Source: an uncultured Oscillospiraceae bacterium (GTDB lineage: Bacteria > Bacillota > Clostridia > Oscillospirales > Oscillospiraceae). From it: a stretch of DNA of 14,558 nt. Where the stretch lies: NCBI GenBank assembly GCA_934597345.1, contig CAKTRJ010000045.1:1-14558 (forward strand), given 5' to 3'. Below the pieces are notes generated by a model that searched no databases, was not told the DNA's origin, and worked only from the letters and a program-made list of their open reading frames with translations. The translations under genes and the position numbers were made by a program. Positions 12,917 through 14,558 of this stretch are shown here, one piece after another. The stretch's first letter is position 1; the number at the start of each line of letters is the position of its first letter.

Positions 12917-13282
12917 TTACTCCTTCAGCGCTTCGGCGTTTTCCAAAATGTCAGACACCAGCTTGTCCAGCTGGGGATTCTCATACTGGCGATAGTTGAT
13001 GGTCTTGATCTGCCGGGCCGCCTCCTCGATGGCGGTGATCTTGGGCTGCATCTGCATAAAGCGGCGGATCAGGCCCGTTTTATCCTCGATCTCCTGCATG
13101 GCAGCCTCGGCCCGGACGATCACGTCCCGCACGCCCTGCCGGGAGATGCCGTAATTCTCAGCGATCTCGCCCAGAGACAGATCCTCGTTATAGTACAGGT
13201 CGAAGAATTCCTTCTGCCTGTCGGTCAGGGTCTCGCCGTAAAAATCGAACAGCATGGTCATGCGGTAGGTCTGGTTTTTCAC
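12917..13282 (-). CDS. ylxM: YlxM-family SRP-associated HTH protein
   Basis: Small helix-turn-helix protein (121 aa) encoded just before ffh in most Firmicutes and reported to modulate the SRP pathway. Sigma-70 region-4-like HTH: LTDRQKEFFDLYYNEDLSLGEIAENYGISRQGVRDVIVRAE (about 19-59), followed by an acidic/basic helical tail. The start is GTG at 13282 with AAAGGGGAG 7-8 nt ahead. First gene of the ylxM-ffh-rpsP-khpA operon, with a 60-nt leader that holds two 20-bp tandem repeats. Confidence 0.93.
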   Translation of the reverse strand: MKNQTYRMTMLFDFYGETLTDRQKEFFDLYYNEDLSLGEIAENYGISRQGVRDVIVRAEAAMQEIEDKTGLIRRFMQMQPKITAIEEAARQIKTINYRQYENPQLDKLVSDILENAEALKE

Positions 13283-13298
13283 GGATGGCTCCCCTTTC

Positions 13299-13340
13299 TG
13301 TAAAGCATATCGCCTTTATGTAAAGTTTTCAGCCTTTACA
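13299..13340. repeat. Two tandem 20-bp units in the ylxM leader
   Basis: TGTAAAG-N6-GCCTTTA at 13299-13318 is repeated at 13319-13338 with exactly 20-bp period. The TGTAAAG and CTTTACA half-sites are inverted relative to each other, so each unit is itself a dyad. Lies just downstream of the promoter. It may be an operator or a leader structure. Confidence 0.6.
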
Positions 13341-13349
13341 ACAGCAATT

Positions 13350-13378
13350 ATGATACACGATTTTGAGCGAAAAGTCAA
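13350..13378 (-). promoter_or_regulatory. Promoter of the ylxM-ffh-rpsP-khpA operon
   Basis: On the minus strand TTGACT (13378-13373), 17 bp, TATCAT (13355-13350). The start would be near 13343, about 60 nt before the ylxM GTG. Confidence 0.85.
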
Positions 13379-13414
13379 GGCGAAAATCGCCGGTGTACCT
13401 GATTTTTTATAAGA

Positions 13415-13440
13415 AAAGGAGCGGTTTTCACCGCTCCTTT
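13415..13440 (-). terminator. Terminator, probably of the threonine synthase gene
   Basis: AAAGGAGCGG, loop TTTTCA, CCGCTCCTTT: 10-bp stem. On the minus strand it continues TTTTCTTATAAAAAA, so it best fits transcripts coming from thrC. A MITE-like repeat separates it from that gene's stop. Confidence 0.75.
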
Positions 13441-13458
13441 GAGTTTGTCGAGTCCCCC

Positions 13459-13586
13459 TGTCATTCCGAGGAGCGAAGCGACGTGGGAATCCGTAGCTTT
13501 AACACCGCAAGCTTACACTAAAATGAAAAGCTTTACATTCTCAAAACGGATTGCCACGCCAGTGTGAGCACTGGCTCGCAATGACA
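13459..13586. mobile_element. 128-bp palindromic MITE/REP-like repeat
   Basis: One end reads TGTCATTCCGAGGAGCGAAG, then CGACGTGGGAATCCGT; the other end reads ACGGATTGCCACGC and GGCTCGCAATGACA. The two ends are imperfect inverted repeats (TGTCATT-CGAG against CTCG-AATGACA, and GTGG-AATCCGT against ACGGATT-CCAC). The GTCATTSCGAG...AATCC motif is found as a dispersed repeat in many bacterial genomes. No coding potential. It is probably non-autonomous and sits between thrC and its terminator. Confidence 0.75.
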
Positions 13587-13601
13587 GACTCTTTCGCCAG
13601 C

Positions 13602-14558
13602 TTATTCGACCACGACGCCGCGCTTCTTGAATTCCTCCACCATCAGGTCGAGATCAGGCTCGATGTGGACGGGAGAACCGGCAGACTTGATGGCGTTGGC
13701 CACGTCCTTCAGGCCGTTGCCGGTGACCACGGACACCACGGTGGCGTCGTGGGGGATCAGCCCCTCCTCGCAGGCCTTCTTCAGCGCCGCCGCGCCGGTG
13801 ACACCGGCAGGCTCGCCGAACACGCCGCAGGTACGGCCCAGCAGCCGCTGGGCGGCCAGGATTTCCTCGTCGGAGACGTTGACGGCGATGCCGTTGGACT
13901 CGCGGATGGCCATCAGGGCCTTGTCGGCGTTGCGGGGCACGCCCACGGAGATGGAGTCGGCGATGGTGTTCTCCTCCATAGGCTCCCAGGGCTTGTTCTC
14001 CTGGATGGCGCGGTTCAGCGGGTAGCATCCCAGGGACTGGGCGGAGATCAGACGGGGCAGCTTGTCGATGAAGCCGATGGCGTACAGATCCTTGAAGCCC
14101 TTCCACACGCCGGCGATGGTGCAGCCGTCGCCCACGGAGATGGCCAGATAGTCGGGCATCTCCCAGTTCAGCTGCTCGGCGATCTCCAGCGCCACCGTCT
14201 TCTTGCCCTCGCTGAGGTAGGGGTTGATGGCGGCGTTGCGGTTATACCAGCCGTACTTGTCGATGGCGGCGGCGGACATCTTGAACGTGTCCTCATAGTT
14301 GCCCTTGACGGAGATGACGTTCGCGCCGAAGATCATCAGCTGGGCCACCTTGCCCTTGGGGGCGCGCTCGGGGACGAAGATATAGGTCTTGATGCCCGCG
14401 GCGGCGGCGTTGCCCGCCAGGGAGCTGGCGGCGTTGCCGGTGGAGGAGCAGGCGATGGTCTTAGCGCCGGCCTCCATGGCCTTGGCCACGGCCATGGCGC
14501 TGGCGCGGTCCTTCAGGGAGGCGGTGGGGTTCTGGCCGTCGTCCTTCACCCACAGCTT
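13602..14558 (-). CDS. thrC: Threonine synthase (5' end outside window)
   Basis: PLP enzyme that makes threonine from O-phosphohomoserine, the last step of the pathway. 319 residues are visible, starting KLWVKDDGQNPTASLKDRAS; the frame is open at the right edge, so the N-terminus (perhaps 30-90 residues) is missing. Lys16 of the visible part (SLKDRAS) is the PLP lysine, ACSSTGNAASS (about 37-47) binds the cofactor phosphate, and SVGDGCTIAGVWKGF and CGVFGEPAGVTGAAAL complete the fold type II pattern. The C-terminus ends EFKKRGVVVE. The VKDDGxNPTASxKDRA wording favours threonine synthase over threonine dehydratase or cysteine synthase. It has its own direction with ylxM; a repeat element and a terminator follow. 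Confidence 0.9.
   Translation of the reverse strand, partial: KLWVKDDGQNPTASLKDRASAMAVAKAMEAGAKTIACSSTGNAASSLAGNAAAAGIKTYIFVPERAPKGKVAQLMIFGANVISVKGNYEDTFKMSAAAIDKYGWYNRNAAINPYLSEGKKTVALEIAEQLNWEMPDYLAISVGDGCTIAGVWKGFKDLYAIGFIDKLPRLISAQSLGCYPLNRAIQENKPWEPMEENTIADSISVGVPRNADKALMAIRESNGIAVNVSDEEILAAQRLLGRTCGVFGEPAGVTGAAALKKACEEGLIPHDATVVSVVTGNGLKDVANAIKSAGSPVHIEPDLDLMVEEFKKRGVVVE

Noticed and set aside
13299..13340. CRISPR array
   Set aside because: Only two 20-bp units with no spacers and no cas genes.

Overview
The window looks like a chromosomal segment of an anaerobic gut-type Firmicute, most likely a clostridial member of the Oscillospiraceae/Ruminococcaceae. The reasons are the G+C-rich coding sequence with AGGAGG-type ribosome sites, TTGACA/TATAAT promoters with 17-bp spacers, the redox repressor Rex, a sodium-pumping oxaloacetate decarboxylase cluster, and the ylxM-ffh-rpsP-khpA order. 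The taxonomic call is inference from gene content; no rRNA is present.

Left part (1-2100): a TetR-family regulator and the start of an ECF-type ABC ATPase run leftwards off the window edge from a textbook promoter with a palindrome over its -10. Next is a tRNA-Arg(CCG) with encoded CCA. About 130 bp upstream of it lies a 39-nt copy of only its 5' half, carrying the strong promoter; the interval holds two tandem 11-bp repeats and looks like an old integration scar. Rex is divergent from this.

Middle part (2100-8180): rex, a 51-aa Cys/Gly/Asn-rich membrane miniprotein, and a CoA-pyrophosphatase-like NUDIX hydrolase, which converges on sfsA through one shared terminator whose loop is the NUDIX stop codon. 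The four-gene Na+-translocating oxaloacetate decarboxylase cluster follows (gamma, separate biotin carrier, beta, carboxyltransferase). A 12-bp perfect palindrome sits between the -35 and -10 of its promoter. The 182-bp gap between beta and carboxyltransferase is packed with hairpins.

Accessory stretch (8181-9890): a membrane protein/XRE regulator pair with an inverted repeat bracketing its promoter, a small secreted or membrane protein gene broken by one in-frame TGA, and an AT-rich lipoprotein gene. These look recently acquired or fast evolving.

Right part (9890-14558): a manganese exporter gene mntP behind a probable yybP-ykoY Mn2+ riboswitch. A second hairpin array follows it and shares a structured repeat with the oadB-oadA gap. 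The convergent ylxM-ffh-rpsP-khpA operon (signal recognition and translation) comes next, then a 128-bp palindromic MITE-like repeat and a truncated threonine synthase gene.

The most unusual item is the pair of structured repeats (6608-6653 minus, 10801-10848 plus). They share an ACATGTG loop and flanks, while the stem bases differ yet still pair, which suggests an undescribed family of intergenic RNA or DNA hairpin elements.
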